Counted from the stretch's first letter, positions 8,161 through 20,255 are shown. The stretch: 64,000 nt of DNA from Marinobacter sp. F3R11 (GCF_003318275.1 NZ_QOCH01000003.1:158361-222360); one strand, 5' to 3'. The notes: generated by a model not told the origin, from the sequence alone. Numbers and translations are program-made.

Positions 8161-9645
8161 ATGACTGAAGAGCAGCAGCCCCCCGAAAAACCTTCTGAAT
8201 CTCCCTCAGACATACCTTCAGACAGCCCCGAACAGGACCTGGCTACGCGGTTTCCCACGGCTTATACCATTCTGTTTCTACTGATCATATTCGTTGCTGC
8301 GCTGACATGGATTATACCCGCTGGCCAATATGACCGGGAAATGAATGAAGAAGTCGGACGCGAAGTCGCCGTACCGGGCACCTATCAGACGGTCGACCCC
8401 AACCCTCAGGGCTTTATGGACATCATGCTCGCTCCCACGGCCGGGTTCTATGATCCTGACAGTTACGTGGCCAATGCAATTGATGTCGCCCTGTTCGTCA
8501 TTTTCCTGGGTGGCTTCCTCGGTGTAATGAATGCAACCGGCGCTATCGACACGGGCATACGCAGCGCCATGCGCCATCTCAAGGGCCATGAAGTCTGGAT
8601 GATACCGATCCTGATGACACTGTTCGCCATAGGCGGCACAACCTATGGCATGGCTGAAGAGACTCTGGCGTTCTATGCCATTCTGATTCCGGTGATGATG
8701 GCTGCCGGATACGATGTTGTAACAGGGGTGGCTATTATTCTGATCGGCGCCGGTATCGGGGTACTGGGATCAACCATCAACCCGTTTGCCACCGTTATTG
8801 CGGCAAACGCCGCGGATATCCCGTTTACCGATGGCATGGCCGTGCGCTTTATTCTGCTTGTTGGCGGACTGCTGATCTGCGCGGCGTACGTTATGCGCTA
8901 CGCCATTCGCGTCAAAGCGGATCCGTCGCGCTCTGTCGTATCCGGCCAATGGAATGCCCACCGCAAGCTCTTCCTGGGCCGGCATGATGAAAAGGTCCTG
9001 GATTCCACTCTCGACAGAACTCAGGTAATTGCCCTTCTTATATTTGCCGCAACCTTCGTGACCATGATCTGGGGCGTATCCTCACAGGGCTGGTGGATGG
9101 CTCGCATGGGCGCTCTGTTTTTTGGTTCGGCCCTGGTGATCGGCATTATCGCGCGCCTTGGCGAGAAGAAGCTCAGCAGCAGCTTTGTTGATGGTGCCCG
9201 CGATCTTCTGGGGGTTGCACTTGTCGTCGGGCTGGCGCGAGGCATTGTGGTGATCATGGATCAGGGCATGATTGCCGATACCATCCTGCACAGTGCGGAA
9301 ACATCTCTTGGAGGCTTACCCGAACTGGCCTTTATCAACCTGATGTTCTGGATTGAAGTAGGCATGAGCTTCTTTGTGCCTTCATCTTCCGGCCTTGCGG
9401 TTCTTTCAATGCCGATTCTGGCGCCGCTTGCTGATTTCGCGAACGTAGGGCGTGATCTGGTCGTAACAGCCTACCAGTCTGCCAATGGCCTGGTGAACCT
9501 CATCAACCCCACCTTTGCAGTGGTCGTCGGCGGGCTGGCTATCGGTCGTGTGTCCTATGATCGCTGGATCGCCTTTATCTGGCCTTTATTGTTAATTCTC
9601 ACCATTTTTATTACTTTGGTCATCAGTGCAGCAGCACTGCTTTAG
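8161..9645 (+). CDS. YfcC/DcuC-family transporter, probable arginine/ornithine exchanger
   Basis: 494 residues. A short, acidic, Pro- and Ser-rich N-terminus (1-35) precedes about 12 membrane helices of the YfcC (C4-dicarboxylate/basic amino acid carrier) family. Family-typical features are IPAGQYDRE at the end of the first helix, the GMAEETLAFY loop and the SFFVPSSSGLAVLSMPIL re-entrant segment. It is the first gene of the arginine deiminase operon and is followed 14 bp later by arcA. By position it should take in arginine and release ornithine, replacing the classical APC-type ArcD; that is inference from context. AAGGAGAAACGC precedes the ATG. Confidence 0.85.
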   Translation: MTEEQQPPEKPSESPSDIPSDSPEQDLATRFPTAYTILFLLIIFVAALTWIIPAGQYDREMNEEVGREVAVPGTYQTVDPNPQGFMDIMLAPTAGFYDPDSYVANAIDVALFVIFLGGFLGVMNATGAIDTGIRSAMRHLKGHEVWMIPILMTLFAIGGTTYGMAEETLAFYAILIPVMMAAGYDVVTGVAIILIGAGIGVLGSTINPFATVIAANAADIPFTDGMAVRFILLVGGLLICAAYVMRYAIRVKADPSRSVVSGQWNAHRKLFLGRHDEKVLDSTLDRTQVIALLIFAATFVTMIWGVSSQGWWMARMGALFFGSALVIGIIARLGEKKLSSSFVDGARDLLGVALVVGLARGIVVIMDQGMIADTILHSAETSLGGLPELAFINLMFWIEVGMSFFVPSSSGLAVLSMPILAPLADFANVGRDLVVTAYQSANGLVNLINPTFAVVVGGLAIGRVSYDRWIAFIWPLLLILTIFITLVISAAALL

Positions 9646-9659
9646 CAGAGGAGTGAGTT

Positions 9660-10889
9660 ATGACTGAGCATACGCTTGGAGTACATTCCGAAACCGGCAC
9701 TCTGCGACAGGTCATTGTCTGCCGCCCCGGACTGGCTCACCGGCGGCTGACGCCCTCCAACTGCGACGCCCTGTTGTTTGATGATGTATTCTGGGTCAAA
9801 CAGGCACAGAAAGATCATGATGTGTTTGTCAGCGTAATGCGGGAGAGAGGTACCGAGGTACTGGATGTCAACGAATTGCTGGCAGAAACCCTGAACATCC
9901 CTGAAGCCCGCAAATGGATTCTGGATCACCGAATTACCTGGAACCAGATTGGTGTCGGGATGATTTCCGATCTGCGCGCCTGGATGGACGAGCTTCCGGG
10001 CAGAAAGCTTGCTGAATACCTGATTGGCGGGCTTGAGGTGGCGGACCTGCCCTTTGACCCGACAGGGCTTTTTGGTAACCACCTGGGGCATTACGGGTTT
10101 GTGCTGCCACCGCTGCCAAACTATCTCTTTACAAGGGATAACAGCGCCTGGATCTATGGTGGTGTCACTCTGAACCCCATGTACTGGGCCGCCCGCAAGC
10201 CCGAAACCCTGTTAATGGCAGGCGTGTACCGGTTCCACCCGAAATTTGCCGGCAAGGTCGATGTACTCTGGGGTGACCCTGCAAAGGAACATGGGCTGGC
10301 GACACTCGAAGGCGGAGATGTCATGCCCGTAGGCAATGGCACCCTTCTTGTTGGTATGGGAGAACGTTCATCACCTCAGGGTGTCGGGCAACTGGCCAAT
10401 GCGCTTTTTGAAAAAGGCACTGTAGATAGGGTGATAGCCTGCCAGATCCCGAAATCCCGTTCCGCCATGCATCTCGACACCATCTTCACCTTCTGCGGCG
10501 GCAAGGTTGTCACCACATTTAAAGAGGTGGCAGATGAAGTGGTCTGCTATGACCTGCGTCCCGGCGAAGGCGAAAAACACCTGTCTTTCCGCCAGGATCC
10601 CCGGCCGCTGTTTGATGTGGTAGCAGACGTACTTGGTTACCAGTCTCTCGAAATTATCCCCACCGGTGGTGAAAGCCCCGCCGAGCGGGAACGGGAACAG
10701 TGGAACGACGGAAACAATGTGCTGGCACTGAGTCCTGGCGTGGTAGTGGGCTATGACCGCAACGACGATACCAACGCAGCACTCAAAGCCGCAGGTATCG
10801 AAGTGCTTTCCATTCCCGGTGCCGAACTCGGGCGCGGCAGGGGCGGCGGACGATGCATGAGCTGCCCGACCATGCGCGACCCCATCTGA
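9660..10889 (+). CDS. arcA: Arginine deiminase
   Basis: 409 residues, cytoplasmic. Hydrolyses arginine to citrulline and ammonia, the first step of the ADI pathway. Recognisable parts are the early [15 protein letters not shown], the FTRDN substrate loop, EGGD, MHLDTIF with the catalytic His, and the C-terminal GGGRCMSCP loop with the nucleophile Cys399. The residue before the nucleophile is Arg398, where the Pseudomonas aeruginosa enzyme has His; changes at that site are reported to alter the pH profile. GAGGAG precedes the ATG. The stop is 18 bp before the arcB ATG. Confidence 0.97.
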   Translation: MTEHTLGVHSETGTLRQVIVCRPGLAHRRLTPSNCDALLFDDVFWVKQAQKDHDVFVSVMRERGTEVLDVNELLAETLNIPEARKWILDHRITWNQIGVGMISDLRAWMDELPGRKLAEYLIGGLEVADLPFDPTGLFGNHLGHYGFVLPPLPNYLFTRDNSAWIYGGVTLNPMYWAARKPETLLMAGVYRFHPKFAGKVDVLWGDPAKEHGLATLEGGDVMPVGNGTLLVGMGERSSPQGVGQLANALFEKGTVDRVIACQIPKSRSAMHLDTIFTFCGGKVVTTFKEVADEVVCYDLRPGEGEKHLSFRQDPRPLFDVVADVLGYQSLEIIPTGGESPAEREREQWNDGNNVLALSPGVVVGYDRNDDTNAALKAAGIEVLSIPGAELGRGRGGGRCMSCPTMRDPI

Positions 10890-10907
10890 TTGCACAGGAC
10901 GAAACCC

Positions 10908-11909
10908 ATGGCCTTTAATCTGAAGAACCGGCACTTCCTCACCCTGCGTGACTTCTCCCCCCAGGAGATCAGATTTCTGCTACAGCTCTCGGCGGATCTG
11001 AAGACTGCCAAGTACGCCGGTACCGAGGTTCCTCAGCTCAACGGCAAGGAAATAGCCCTGATCTTCGAGAAAAATTCCACCCGCACGCGAGTGGGTTTCG
11101 AAGTTGCCGCTTATGACCAGGGGGCCAGGGTCACTTACCTCGGGCCCACCGGCAATCACATAGGCCACAAGGAGTCAGTAAAGGATACGGCCCGGGTGCT
11201 GGGGCGCGTCTACGACGCCATCGAATACCGTGGTTTTGGACAGAAGATTGTCGAGGAACTGGCGGAATATGCCGGCGTGCCTGTCTATAACGGCCTTACC
11301 GATGAGTTCCATCCAACCCAGATTCTTGCCGACTTCCTAACCATGCAGGAGCATACTGAGAAACCTCTGCATCAGGTGGCTTATGCCTTTCTGGGCGATG
11401 CTGGCAATAACATGGGAGACAGCCTGCTGATCGGTGGTGCCAAGATGGGCATGGATGTTCGTCTCTGCGCCCCGAAAGCCTGCTGGCCAAGGCAGACAGT
11501 ACAGGAAGAAGCCCAGGCGATAGCCGGGGAAACCGGAGCACGCATCACCATTACCGACGATCTGGATGCGGCCCTGGCCGGAGCCGATTTCGTTTATACC
11601 GATGTCTGGTTGTCCATGGGCGAGCCTAAGGAAAAGTGGGGAGAACGCATCAAACTGCTGATGCCTTACCAGGTGAATGCTGAAACCATGAAGAAAACCG
11701 GTAATCCCAGGACCCGCTTCATGCATTGCCTGCCAGCCTTCCATAACACCGAAACAACGGTAGGCAAGGAGATAGAAGAAGAGTTTGGAATTGACGCCAT
11801 GGAAGTAACTGACGAGGTTTTCGAGAGCCCGGCATCGATTGTGTTTGATCAGGCAGAAAACCGCATGCATACCATCAAAGCGGTGCTGGTAGCCACGCTC
11901 GGAGCCTGA
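10908..11909 (+). CDS. arcB: Ornithine carbamoyltransferase, catabolic
   Basis: 333 residues. In this operon it splits citrulline by phosphorolysis to ornithine and carbamoyl phosphate. The carbamoyl-phosphate site STRTR (with [13 protein letters not shown]), the HPTQ loop, the DVWLSMG segment in the SMG-loop area and the catalytic HCLP motif are all present, so the active site is complete. The ATG at 10908 is chosen because AGGA lies 8 bases upstream; the TTG at 10890, directly after the arcA stop, has no site. Sequence alone does not separate catabolic from anabolic enzymes; the assignment rests on the operon. Confidence 0.95.
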   Translation: MAFNLKNRHFLTLRDFSPQEIRFLLQLSADLKTAKYAGTEVPQLNGKEIALIFEKNSTRTRVGFEVAAYDQGARVTYLGPTGNHIGHKESVKDTARVLGRVYDAIEYRGFGQKIVEELAEYAGVPVYNGLTDEFHPTQILADFLTMQEHTEKPLHQVAYAFLGDAGNNMGDSLLIGGAKMGMDVRLCAPKACWPRQTVQEEAQAIAGETGARITITDDLDAALAGADFVYTDVWLSMGEPKEKWGERIKLLMPYQVNAETMKKTGNPRTRFMHCLPAFHNTETTVGKEIEEEFGIDAMEVTDEVFESPASIVFDQAENRMHTIKAVLVATLGA

Positions 11910-11943
11910 CTCCGGAGCTGATTATTGATAAAGGATGCACCCT

Positions 11944-12858
11944 ATGCTGATTGTTGCAGCTCTGGGCGGCAACGCCCTGTTAAGACGCGGAGAGCCACTG
12001 ACGGCCAGAACTCAACGCGCCAATGTCCGAACCGCAGCAAAATCACTGGTCGAACTGGTGCGGGCCGGACATCAGCTGGTTATTACTCACGGCAACGGTC
12101 CTCAGGTGGGATTGCTGGCATTACAGGGTGCCGCCTACAAACCTGAGGAAGCCTACCCTCTGGATGTACTGGGTGCTGAAACCGGTGGCATGATCGGTTA
12201 TATGATCGAACAGGAAATCGAAAACGCCATTGATCATGAGCGACCTGTAGCAACTCTGCTCACCCAGGTGGTGGTTGACCGGAATGACCCGGCCTTTTCC
12301 AATCCGACCAAATTTATCGGTCCCGTCTATAGTAAAGCAGAGGCAGAGGCCAAAGCTGCAGCCGCCGGCTGGCGCATTGCAGCCGATGGTGGCAACTGGA
12401 GAAGAGTTGTGCCGTCGCCGGTTCCAAAAGAAATTCCGGACATTCATGTATTGAAACTGCTACTGGATCAGAACGTGATTGTGATCTGTACGGGAGGTGG
12501 CGGCATCCCTGTGCTGCGTCGTAATGATGGCAGCATGACCGGTGTTGAAGCTGTTATCGACAAGGATGCTGCCAGCGCCCTGCTTGCTCGCGAGTTAGGT
12601 GCAGACGCACTGTTATTGCTGACCGACGTAGACGCTGTTTATCGCGACTTGAACACTCAGGCTGCGGCCCCAATACACAAAATCAGGGCAGACCAGGCGC
12701 GAAGGCTGGACATGCCGGCCGGTTCAATGGGGCCAAAAGTCATAGCCGGCGCGGATTTCGCGGATACCGGGGGCATCAGCGGCATTGGCCGCCTGGAAGA
12801 TGCTCTCGCTATTCTGGCCGGACAGGCAGGTACGCTCATTACACGAACAGACTCTTGA
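11944..12858 (+). CDS. arcC: Carbamate kinase
   Basis: 304 residues, amino-acid-kinase fold. Transfers phosphate from carbamoyl phosphate to ADP, giving ATP, CO2 and ammonia; this is the energy-yielding step of arginine fermentation. The protein begins [17 protein letters not shown], the family N-terminus, and contains THGNGPQVG and [10 protein letters not shown]. The ATG at 11944 is chosen over 11935 because AAGGA (11931-11935) then sits 8 bases before the start, and because homologues begin there. It ends 60 bp before atpD of the N-ATPase operon on the same strand, with no terminator-like hairpin between. Confidence 0.96.
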   Translation: MLIVAALGGNALLRRGEPLTARTQRANVRTAAKSLVELVRAGHQLVITHGNGPQVGLLALQGAAYKPEEAYPLDVLGAETGGMIGYMIEQEIENAIDHERPVATLLTQVVVDRNDPAFSNPTKFIGPVYSKAEAEAKAAAAGWRIAADGGNWRRVVPSPVPKEIPDIHVLKLLLDQNVIVICTGGGGIPVLRRNDGSMTGVEAVIDKDAASALLARELGADALLLLTDVDAVYRDLNTQAAAPIHKIRADQARRLDMPAGSMGPKVIAGADFADTGGISGIGRLEDALAILAGQAGTLITRTDS

Positions 12859-12867
12859 AACTCCTAA

Positions 12868-14701
<1,834 letters not shown>

Positions 14702-14705
<4 letters not shown>

Positions 14706-15004
14706 ACAGGAACGACGACCGCTCAGCAGAAAACATCCGGCGCACTGCCGAGCGCATGAAACTGGCACGCAGTTCCCCTGGCCTGAGTCCGTTACGGGGG
14801 CTTGGGGCATTCGGAATTGTTGGCTGGTCGATTGCTGTACCAACAGTGGGCGGTGCATTTCTGGGTTTATGGCTGAACCGGGTTGCGCCCCAGGATTTTT
14901 CCTGGCCAATCGCGCTTATCCTCGGCGGTGTTGTGGTCGGAGCCATTATTGCCTGGAGCTGGATCGGCAAAGAGGGTCCGGACCAGAAAGGAGACAAGCG
15001 GTGA
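14702..15004 (+). CDS. atpQ: N-ATPase accessory membrane protein AtpQ (AtpI/AtpZ-like)
   Basis: 100 residues. A charged N-terminus of about 35 residues is followed by two hydrophobic segments (about 35-60 and 68-90) and a basic tail. Small two-helix proteins of the AtpI/AtpZ kind at this position are a hallmark of N-ATPase operons. They are thought to help c-ring assembly or divalent-ion handling; no direct function is proven. It starts with GTG at 14702 inside the atpC stop (GTGA overlap). Confidence 0.85.
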
Positions 15005-15315
15005 TATCAGTCGACTGGCATGCAGCTCTGTTGGGGTTGTCAGTAGGTGTTCCCGTCAGCGCCCTGTTCTTTGCGGGTCTGGCCTGGGGAATGCAGCGGG
15101 CCCTGGGTTCCTCAAGACCCGCGCTATGGCTGATGGTCAGTTCCTTCAGCAGGATTGCGATACTTCTGGCTGTTGGCTTCTGGGTAACCTTTATAGCAGG
15201 AAGTAACTGGGCCGTAGCCGGCTACGCATTGGCGTTTTTTATGGCAAGACTAGTGGCCATACTCTGGGCCAGAATGGGTAAAGCGTCCGCCACCACAGGA
15301 CAGGAGGGTACATAA
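15001..15315 (+). CDS. atpR: N-ATPase accessory membrane protein AtpR
   Basis: 104 residues with three predicted hydrophobic helices (about 9-30, 36-58 and 62-82). AtpR is the second N-ATPase-specific membrane protein. A conserved Arg in a membrane segment has been suggested to touch the c-ring carboxylate; candidate Arg residues here lie in FSRIAILL and FFMARLVAIL. The GTG at 15001 overlaps the atpQ stop (GTGA). The reading frame stays open upstream to 14653, but that part lies over atpQ and is not used. Confidence 0.85.
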   Translation: MISVDWHAALLGLSVGVPVSALFFAGLAWGMQRALGSSRPALWLMVSSFSRIAILLAVGFWVTFIAGSNWAVAGYALAFFMARLVAILWARMGKASATTGQEGT

Positions 15316-16013
15316 TGCAGCTGACTCCAGATGATGTTGTTGTTTTCACTCTCGCTGGCTGGGATGTTAACGCCACCATCGTTAATACCTGGATTGTTAT
15401 GGCGCTGCTGGTAGGCACTTCCATGCTGATTACCCGCAACCTGCGCGCCGATGTACCACCCAATCGCTGGCGCACGACACTGGAAGTAATTGTAAAACTG
15501 ATTCAGAGCCAGATTGAGGAGGTTACCCGGAACTCTGCCCGTCATGTCATGTATTTTTCCGGCACATTGTTCCTGTTCATTGCCTTATCAAACCTGATGC
15601 TGGTGATACCAGGATTTTCGCCGCCTACCTCATCCTTATCCACCACTGCGGCTCTGGCTTTGTCTGTACTGATAGCGGTACCGGTATTCGGCATTGCTAC
15701 CGGTGGGCTGGGAAGCTATCTGAAAACGTTTATTCAGCCTTCGGTCATCATGCTGCCATTCAATATTATCGGCGAGTTCTCCCGGGGCATATCCCTGGCT
15801 ATCCGCCTGTACGGCAACATAATGAGTGGCGCCGTTATCGCCGCCATTCTTCTGACCATCGCGCCATTTTTCTTTCCCGTGGCCATGGACATGCTCGGGT
15901 TACTGACCGGTATGATTCAGGCCTATATTTTCGCCATGCTCGCCACTGTTTACATCTCATCTGCCACCGCAGAGCCTGACCCTTCATTGCAAAAACACGA
16001 GGACAAGCCATGA
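15315..16013 (+). CDS. atpB: N-type ATPase subunit a
   Basis: 232 residues, about six membrane helices; forms the ion half-channels next to the c-ring. The essential stator Arg is R164 in ISLAIRLYGNIMSGAV, equivalent to E. coli Arg210. SNLMLVIPGFSPPTSSLSTTAALAL in mid-sequence is the usual a-subunit region. Start ATG 15315 shares its A with the atpR stop (TAATG). The protein is short, as N-ATPase a subunits are. Confidence 0.94.
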   Translation: MQLTPDDVVVFTLAGWDVNATIVNTWIVMALLVGTSMLITRNLRADVPPNRWRTTLEVIVKLIQSQIEEVTRNSARHVMYFSGTLFLFIALSNLMLVIPGFSPPTSSLSTTAALALSVLIAVPVFGIATGGLGSYLKTFIQPSVIMLPFNIIGEFSRGISLAIRLYGNIMSGAVIAAILLTIAPFFFPVAMDMLGLLTGMIQAYIFAMLATVYISSATAEPDPSLQKHEDKP

Positions 16014-16288
16014 CAGATTTCGCCATTATCGCAGTCATATCAATTTTCACGGCAGGCCTGACCGTCTCCTTCGGGGCTCTCGGCCCGGCACTCGGTGAAG
16101 GCCGGGCAGCGGCCGCCGCAATTGCAGCCATGGCCCAGCAACCGGATGCAGCACCAACTTTGTCCCGAACCCTGTTCGTGAGTCTGGCGATGATTGAGTC
16201 CACCGCGATCTACTGCTTTGTAGTCGCCATGATTCTACTGTTCGCCAACCCGTTCTGGACCGCGGTACAGGCTTCCTCAGGAGGTTAA
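16010..16288 (+). CDS. atpE: N-type ATPase subunit c
   Basis: 92 residues, a helical hairpin; several copies form the rotor ring. Helix 1 carries GPALGEG with Glu30 and helix 2 carries MIESTAIY with Glu63, Ser64, Thr65 and Tyr68. Na+-type rings such as that of Ilyobacter tartaricus use Gln32, Glu65, Ser66 and Tyr70 at the same places. Here the helix-1 Gln is replaced by Glu, giving a two-carboxylate site as in other N-ATPases and in Fusobacterium. The coupling ion (Na+ or H+) cannot be settled from sequence. Overlaps atpB by four bases; SD AGGAGG near its end serves atpF. Confidence 0.93.
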   Translation: MTDFAIIAVISIFTAGLTVSFGALGPALGEGRAAAAAIAAMAQQPDAAPTLSRTLFVSLAMIESTAIYCFVVAMILLFANPFWTAVQASSGG

Positions 16289-16296
16289 AACAGATC

Positions 16297-17067
16297 ATGT
16301 CTATTGACTGGGTTACCGTTATTGCACAGATTGCCAACTTTCTGGTGCTGGTCTGGTTACTGAAACGATTTCTCTACCGCCCTATCCTTGACGGTATTGA
16401 TGCCCGCGAGGCCGAGATCGCACGCAGCATGGCCGAAGCCGGGGAGGCTCAGAAAAGAGCCCAGGCGGCTGAAGCAGACTATCAGCAACAGCGAAAACAA
16501 CTGTTATCCGACCAGAATGCAGTGGTCGAACGAGCGCTCCGGGAGTCCGAAAACCAGCGCGACGCTCTGCTGGCCGAAGCTCGCGCCAAGCTGGAGCAAG
16601 AGCAGAAAGACTGGCACAAACACCTTGAGCGTGAACGTCAGAAGTTCACCGCGCAACTGCAGCGCGCCGGAGAAGAAACCCTGTTGGAACTGACCCGCAA
16701 AGCTCTCCGGGATCTTGCCGACGAATCACTGGAAGAAGCCATTGCCCGTCATGCAACCGCGCGTCTGCGTGGGATTACCAGCGAACTCTCCGACGCCGCT
16801 GGTGACAGCAAGGAAGCCGTAGCTACTACACGTGACGCCTTACCCGAGGCCGCACAGACACAGATGCAGGCCGATATCGAAAGCCTGCTGCCTGGCATAA
16901 CCCTGCGTTTTGAAACCGATCCGCAACAGGCCCCTGGCCTGGTTCTGCGCGTTGGCAGCGCTCAGGTTGCCTGGACGGTTGACAGCTACACAGAGGCGTT
17001 TGATTCGCTTTTAAGCGAGCGCCTTGCCGCTGTTGCATCCGGCCGGGTTCAGCCAGGTGACGCCTGA
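16297..17067 (+). CDS. atpF: N-type ATPase subunit b, long form
   Basis: 256 residues, much longer than the 156 or so of ordinary b. One N-terminal helix anchors it (about 5-27), followed by a long charged coiled coil (about 40-150) and a C-terminal part of about 90 residues (from about 165) ending in VLRVGSAQVAWTVDSYTEAFDSLL. That end resembles the C-terminal region of delta/OSCP-type stalk proteins (DPQQAPGLVLRVGSAQV). The operon has no atpH (delta) gene, so this extension probably does delta's job of fixing the stalk to the alpha/beta head. It starts 8 bp after atpE, behind AGGAGG. Confidence 0.92.
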   Translation: MSIDWVTVIAQIANFLVLVWLLKRFLYRPILDGIDAREAEIARSMAEAGEAQKRAQAAEADYQQQRKQLLSDQNAVVERALRESENQRDALLAEARAKLEQEQKDWHKHLERERQKFTAQLQRAGEETLLELTRKALRDLADESLEEAIARHATARLRGITSELSDAAGDSKEAVATTRDALPEAAQTQMQADIESLLPGITLRFETDPQQAPGLVLRVGSAQVAWTVDSYTEAFDSLLSERLAAVASGRVQPGDA

Positions 17068-17086
17068 GAGGGGTAGATAAACCAAG

Positions 17087-18610
17087 ATGGAGAACCGTTC
17101 TGAACTACCTGACACTGAGCCCTTTGACGCCTGGCGGGAAGCTCTGCTGGCAACACCTGCTCCCGCGCCGGTACTGACTGAAGTCGGCACAGTCACCGAA
17201 GTGGGCGACGGCGTTGCGGTCGTCACCGGCCTGGCCCGTGCACTGGCGGATGAGCTATTGGTGTTCGACTGCGGCGTGCGTGGCATTGCCCTGGATCTGG
17301 AGCCCGGAAGGCTCGGTGTGATTCTGCTCGGGCCTTCAGACCTCATTACTCTGGGCGAAGATGTTCGTCGCACTCGCAAGGTAGTGAGCGTACCGGTCGG
17401 CCCGGCATTACTGGGCCGGGTGGTGGACGCCATGGGGCGCCCGAGGGACGGCCTGGGGCCGGTTGCAGCAGTAGCCGAGCACCCCATTGAGGCCGAAGCA
17501 CCGGGTATTCTCAGCCGTTCGGCCATTTTCCGGCCTCTGGCTACCGGCATCAAAGCTATCGATGCCGCTGTACCCGTGGGCCTTGGCCAGCGAGAACTGA
17601 TCATCGGCGACCGCCAGACCGGGAAGACCTCCATTGCCATAGACACCATACTCAACCAGGTGCGTTCCGCTGTTACCTGCATCTACTGCGCTATTGGCCA
17701 ACGGGGAGACGCGGTGTCCCGGGCGATCGGTGCCCTGAGAAAAGGCAACATGATGGCCCGCAGCGTGGTTATGTCGGCCGGTGATGAAGAAACACCGGGG
17801 CTGGCCTACATAGCGCCCTATGCCGCTATGGCGATGGCAGAGTATTTTTCCGATCAGGGCCAGGACGTACTGGTCATTTTTGATGATCTGACACACCACG
17901 CCCGTTCCTACCGGGAATTATCACTGCTGCTAAGGCGGCCACCAGGGCGCGAGGCTTTTCCCGGTGATATTTTCTATGTTCATGCCCGCCTTCTGGAACG
18001 GGCCGGGCAGTTTACAGAAGAAGCCGGTGGCGGCTCGATTACCGCCCTGCCGGTGGTGGAAACCCAGGCAGAGAATCTGTCGGCCTATATCCCGACGAAC
18101 CTGATTTCCATAACGGATGGTCAGATTTACCTGTCACCACGGCTGGTGCGCAAAAACCAGTTCCCTGCCGTTGATCTGGGGCTGTCTGTCTCCCGGGTAG
18201 GCGGTAAAGCACAGACCCGTGCTCTGCGCGAAGTGGCCGGCAACCTGCGGGTAACCCTCTCGCAGTTTGAGGAACTGGAAGACTTTGCTCGCTTTGGTAC
18301 ACGACTGGACGATGCCACGCGGGCACGCCTGACCCGTGGCGCAGCTGTGCGCAATGCCCTGCGCCAGGCTGAGCGTGACCCCATGCCTGCAGCCGAACAA
18401 CTGGCCGTGCTGATCGCAGCAATGGAGGGCCTTTTTGATGCCATGTCAGAACAAGAACTGGCCGCTGCCATGACACGTATCCGTGCCGCTGCACAAGGGA
18501 AGTTACAGGTGATTGACGAACGTATCAGTGAAAACAAGGGGCTGACCGGGGAAGACCGGGCCCTGATCATTGCTACCGCACTCGAGGTCTGCAATGGCCC
18601 AGACACTTGA
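17087..18610 (+). CDS. atpA: N-type ATPase alpha subunit
   Basis: 507 residues, non-catalytic nucleotide-binding head subunit. Walker A GDRQTGKT is at residues 174-181; [31 protein letters not shown] lies around the Walker B strand in outline, with the alpha-type sequence [19 protein letters not shown] after it. The N-terminus ([15 protein letters not shown]) is diverged from house-keeping AtpA. Starts 19 bp after atpF and overlaps the atpG start. Confidence 0.95.
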   Translation: MENRSELPDTEPFDAWREALLATPAPAPVLTEVGTVTEVGDGVAVVTGLARALADELLVFDCGVRGIALDLEPGRLGVILLGPSDLITLGEDVRRTRKVVSVPVGPALLGRVVDAMGRPRDGLGPVAAVAEHPIEAEAPGILSRSAIFRPLATGIKAIDAAVPVGLGQRELIIGDRQTGKTSIAIDTILNQVRSAVTCIYCAIGQRGDAVSRAIGALRKGNMMARSVVMSAGDEETPGLAYIAPYAAMAMAEYFSDQGQDVLVIFDDLTHHARSYRELSLLLRRPPGREAFPGDIFYVHARLLERAGQFTEEAGGGSITALPVVETQAENLSAYIPTNLISITDGQIYLSPRLVRKNQFPAVDLGLSVSRVGGKAQTRALREVAGNLRVTLSQFEELEDFARFGTRLDDATRARLTRGAAVRNALRQAERDPMPAAEQLAVLIAAMEGLFDAMSEQELAAAMTRIRAAAQGKLQVIDERISENKGLTGEDRALIIATALEVCNGPDT

Positions 18611-19478
18611 AACCCTGTCCCGTCACAGCGAGACACTGAAAAGCATTCGGGGCATAGTTCACACCATGAAGACCCTGTCGGCCATTAATGCGACGCCCTA
18701 TGAACATGCCGCCCGCTCAATCGAAGCCTATCACCAGACCATACTTCAGGGATTCGCTGCGTTCGCCTACCGTACCGGTAACATCACCTTGCGGCAGGAC
18801 GAGGCACTGGAGCATCTGGTTATCGTCTTCGGCTCCGACCACGGACTTTGCGGTAACTACAATGAGATTCTGGCCGGATCGGTAAAGCAGCATTGCCAGG
18901 CAGAAATCACCAGCAAGCATCGCCTTCTCTGCATCGGGGCGCAAATGAATGATGCTCTCGATGATCAGGGCCTGACACCAGATGCTGTCTTGCTACCACC
19001 GGCGTCTGCTGACGGTATTGGTCGCCTCGCCGGCGATATTGTTACCCGCATAGACCGTTTCAGCCGGGGCCAGCCTCTGTATCGCCTGGCCGTCACCCTG
19101 GCATTTACCCAGCGCGGCGAACAGGGCGCGCGCGAACCCGTAACACTCCGGCTTCTGCCTCTGGAGCCTGCTCTGCTGCAGCGCGAGAAGCACTGGAATT
19201 CCCGCTCGCTTCCGGATTACTCCATGGACGCCGAAGCCTTGCTGTCATCGCTGATTCGCAGCCATATTTTCGCCAGTGTTTTCCGCGCCTCCGCAGAAGC
19301 CATGGTCACCGAAAACTCCGCTCGTCTCGCTCTGATGCAGCAGGCCGAGCAGTCTGTGGATGAACGTATCGAAGACGTAAAAGGTGAACTCAGATCGGTA
19401 AGACAAACAGAAATCACCAGCGAACTGATGGATGTGATCACCGGTTTCGAGGCGTTAAAAAAAACACGCAAATCATGA
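18594..19478 (+). CDS. atpG: N-type ATPase gamma subunit
   Basis: 294 residues, the rotating central shaft. N- and C-terminal helices pair as a coiled coil: the start is [20 protein letters not shown] and the end is [19 protein letters not shown]. The Rossmann-like middle contains [17 protein letters not shown], as in gamma subunits. The start is ATG 18594, with GAGG 7 bases upstream, overlapping the atpA end by 17 bases. This is the last gene of the operon; its stop overlaps the convergent SDR gene by 6 bases. Confidence 0.93.
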   Translation: MAQTLETLSRHSETLKSIRGIVHTMKTLSAINATPYEHAARSIEAYHQTILQGFAAFAYRTGNITLRQDEALEHLVIVFGSDHGLCGNYNEILAGSVKQHCQAEITSKHRLLCIGAQMNDALDDQGLTPDAVLLPPASADGIGRLAGDIVTRIDRFSRGQPLYRLAVTLAFTQRGEQGAREPVTLRLLPLEPALLQREKHWNSRSLPDYSMDAEALLSSLIRSHIFASVFRASAEAMVTENSARLALMQQAEQSVDERIEDVKGELRSVRQTEITSELMDVITGFEALKKTRKS

Positions 19479-20255
19479 TTCTGTTTTAGCGTAGAGAAAC
19501 CGCCGGATTACCGGCAGTTGTTTCAGCATGGCTTTATCAACAACCCGTGGCAGTATCCCGTTAATAACCACAAACAACTTCTCGGGCCATCCCAGGAAAC
19601 AGCGACGCTGATCGCGCTTCATAGCCTTGATGATGGCTGCCGCCACTGCCTCTGGCGTGTCAACACGATTCCCCAATGCACGGTTCAGCGCATCAACCGC
19701 CTCCGGATTCATATCTGTATCTGTGGCCCGCGGCGCTATATAAATCACCTGAACGGAGGTGTCCGCCAATTCGCGGCGCAGAGCCTCAGTGAATCCCCTC
19801 AGGCCAAATTTGGTCGCACAATAGGCGGTGTATCCGGGAAAGCCAATACTGCCAAAGGTCGAGCCTACAAACACCATGGCACTGCTCCCCGCTTTCTCAA
19901 ACCGGGGAGCAAAATGTCGGGCTACAAGCATTGCCGAACGCAGGTTCACATCGAGCTGCGCACCAAGCTCTGCGGCAGACATCATTGCCAGTCCGGCAAA
20001 GCGATTCTGTCCGGCACAATGGATAACACCATCAATATCCGGATAGGCCTCCGTCAGGCGCTCCAGTTGCTGGTCCAGGTCGTTGGCTGCGAGATCCAGG
20101 GACACCGGAACAACGCCTTCCCGGTGGCCGATGCTCTCTGGGTGCCGGGAAGCCACAACGACACGGCTCCCCTCCTGAACCAGTGAGTCCACCAGTGCCT
20201 TACCAATGCCGCCGGTTCCTCCCAGCAGCAAAAACATACGATCACGCAGCCTCAT
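19473..20255 (-). CDS. Short-chain dehydrogenase/reductase
   Basis: 260 residues. Classical SDR: the NAD(P)-binding GGTGGIGKAL is near the N-terminus, followed by the CAGQN strand and the catalytic YTAYCATKF (Tyr-x3-Lys) with a Ser in the preceding VFVGSTFGSIG. The substrate is unknown. The ATG at 20255 is chosen because AGGAG lies just upstream (about 20271); it overlaps the end of the ligase-oxidase gene by 14 bases, so the two are translationally coupled. It is the third and last gene of the hemolysin-family/ligase-oxidase/SDR unit and probably reduces or oxidises a carbonyl in the product of that pathway (inference). Confidence 0.88.
   Translation of the reverse strand: MRLRDRMFLLLGGTGGIGKALVDSLVQEGSRVVVASRHPESIGHREGVVPVSLDLAANDLDQQLERLTEAYPDIDGVIHCAGQNRFAGLAMMSAAELGAQLDVNLRSAMLVARHFAPRFEKAGSSAMVFVGSTFGSIGFPGYTAYCATKFGLRGFTEALRRELADTSVQVIYIAPRATDTDMNPEAVDALNRALGNRVDTPEAVAAAIIKAMKRDQRRCFLGWPEKLFVVINGILPRVVDKAMLKQLPVIRRFLYAKTES

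Noticed and set aside
17011..17682. Minus-strand open frame of 223 codons
   Set aside because: Antisense to atpF/atpA; low-complexity Ser/Pro/Arg translation typical of a shadow frame.
19518..20186. Plus-strand open frame of 222 codons
   Set aside because: Antisense to the SDR gene, which has an intact Gly-rich motif and Tyr-x3-Lys; no ribosome binding site.
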